Below, one piece after another: positions 40,230 to 40,767 of a DNA stretch of 40,767 bases. Each line of letters starts with the position of its first letter. Position 1 is the first letter of the stretch. The notes under the pieces were generated by a model that saw nothing but the letters and a program-made list of their open reading frames with translations, did no database searches and had not been told where the DNA came from. The position numbers and the translations under genes were made by a program. The stretch is from a virus. The DNA lies in the IMG/VR virus record IMGVR_UViG_3300027973_000094, positions 1 to 40,767 of that record; one strand, given 5' to 3'.

Positions 40230-40636
40230 AGGCAATCACGTTCAGCGTCGCAGGCGATCCAGTGCCGCAACCTCGAGCACGGATCACAACTCGCGGCAAG
40301 TTCGCTCATGCGTACACGCCGAAGAAACATCCGATAAACGATTACCGAAATGCAATATCGCAAAATGCGATAGAAGCGATGGGCGACGCAGAGCCGACGA
40401 CAGAGCCGGTAAGCGTTGTCATTGACGCTGTGTTCGCACGACCGAAGTCACACATGACGAAGCGTGGCGTGAAGGCGACAGCGCCGAAGCTTCCACGACC
40501 TGACTGCGACAACATTGCAAAGGGCGTGCTTGATGCACTGGCGTTGATCGTATGGCTTGATGACACGCTGGTGCAGCGACTTGTGGTGGAGAAGAGCTAT
40601 GGCGATGAAGCGAGGACGACGGTGAGGGTGCAGTAA
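40226..40636 (+). CDS. rusA: RusA-type Holliday junction resolvase
   Basis: The 136-residue protein shows the RusA signature: GDPVPQPRARITTRGKFAH near the start, PKLPRPDCDNIAKGVLDALA with catalytic-type aspartates, and VWLDDTLVQRLVVEKSY. RusA cuts four-way DNA junctions, resolving recombination and replication intermediates before packaging. It is the last gene in the window. Confidence 0.9.
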   Translation: MKAITFSVAGDPVPQPRARITTRGKFAHAYTPKKHPINDYRNAISQNAIEAMGDAEPTTEPVSVVIDAVFARPKSHMTKRGVKATAPKLPRPDCDNIAKGVLDALALIVWLDDTLVQRLVVEKSYGDEARTTVRVQ

Positions 40637-40644
40637 CGAAAAGA

Positions 40645-40708
40645 CCTAGAAAACAAGCACAAAACGCGCATCACGCGCAGAAATGCCTATAAAACAAGCA
40701 CAAAACGC
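40645..40708 (+). repeat. Direct repeat AAAACAAGCACAAAACGC, two copies
   Basis: The 18 bases occur at 40650-40667 and 40691-40708, each preceded by CCTA and one further base, 41 bases apart, in the non-coding end of the window after rusA. They could be protein-binding sites near the packaging site or another operator pair. Confidence 0.7.
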
Positions 40709-40740
40709 ACATGCCAAACTGGCTGTTGCAAAATGCTACA

Positions 40741-40767
40741 CCCCCCCCCCCCCCCCCCCCCCCCCCC
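40741..40767. other. Terminal poly-C run, probable artefact
   Basis: The last 27 bases are all C. Two-colour sequencers give false G runs when signal is lost, which appear as C runs on the other strand, and assemblies often stop there. Confidence 0.8.

Noticed and set aside
40741-40767. Poly-C end as a biological element
   Set aside because: A pure 27-base homopolymer at the exact contig end is best explained by sequencer signal loss or assembly, not biology.

Overview
The window is almost entirely a temperate, siphovirus-like phage (or prophage) genome. It runs from inside the large terminase gene at the left edge to a RusA resolvase gene near the right edge and ends in a 27-base poly-C run that looks like a sequencing or assembly artefact. 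G+C is high over most of its length. The host cannot be fixed from the sequence. The high G+C, the large number of short overlapping genes and the resemblance of several small proteins to ones I associate with Planctomycetota phages make a planctomycete or similar aquatic host a plausible but weak inference. No rRNA, tRNA or CRISPR array was seen.

Layout: (1) 1-7.0 kb, packaging and head: terminase, GNAT-like protein, gpW-like small protein, lambda-type portal, a fused prohead protease/scaffold/major capsid gene, a decoration protein flanked by two strong hairpins, and a head-tail adaptor carrying an extra fibre-like domain. (2) 7.0-13.5 kb, a chain of fibre genes (collagen-like, baseplate-like, beta-propeller/Ig, LamG-like, glycine-rich tip), followed by a miniature sulfotransferase. 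(3) 13.3-23.6 kb, tail: tail completion proteins, three tandem tail-tube-like paralogues, a tail assembly chaperone pair joined by -1 frameshifting, tape measure, and distal tail/tip proteins. (4) 23.6-29.4 kb, accessory and lysis-like genes: metallophosphoesterase, DUF6378-like protein, membrane proteins and a membrane-anchored papain-like protease. (5) 29.5-32.2 kb, lysogeny control: a leftward tyrosine integrase operon and a rightward excisionase-like gene, with three promoters carrying the same operator in their spacers. (6) 32.2-40.6 kb, recombination, replication and modification: RecT-like annealing protein, HNH nuclease, replication initiator-like protein with an iteron-rich origin candidate inside its gene, putative helicase loader, LexA-type HTH protein, cytosine methyltransferase with a microsatellite and an overlapping second reading frame, phage sliding clamp, PhoH and RusA.

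The most interesting signals are: the dual-coded methyltransferase region with its (CA)14 tract, where gaining one repeat unit would switch translation into the second frame; the helically phased inverted AGCAAA/TTTGCT clusters next to three 12-bp repeats inside the initiator gene; the three-promoter operator module; the frameshifted chaperone whose second half has no start codon of its own; an internal start that would make capsid separately from protease; a probable AUU start codon on a fibre gene; and the sulfotransferase beside the receptor-binding genes.
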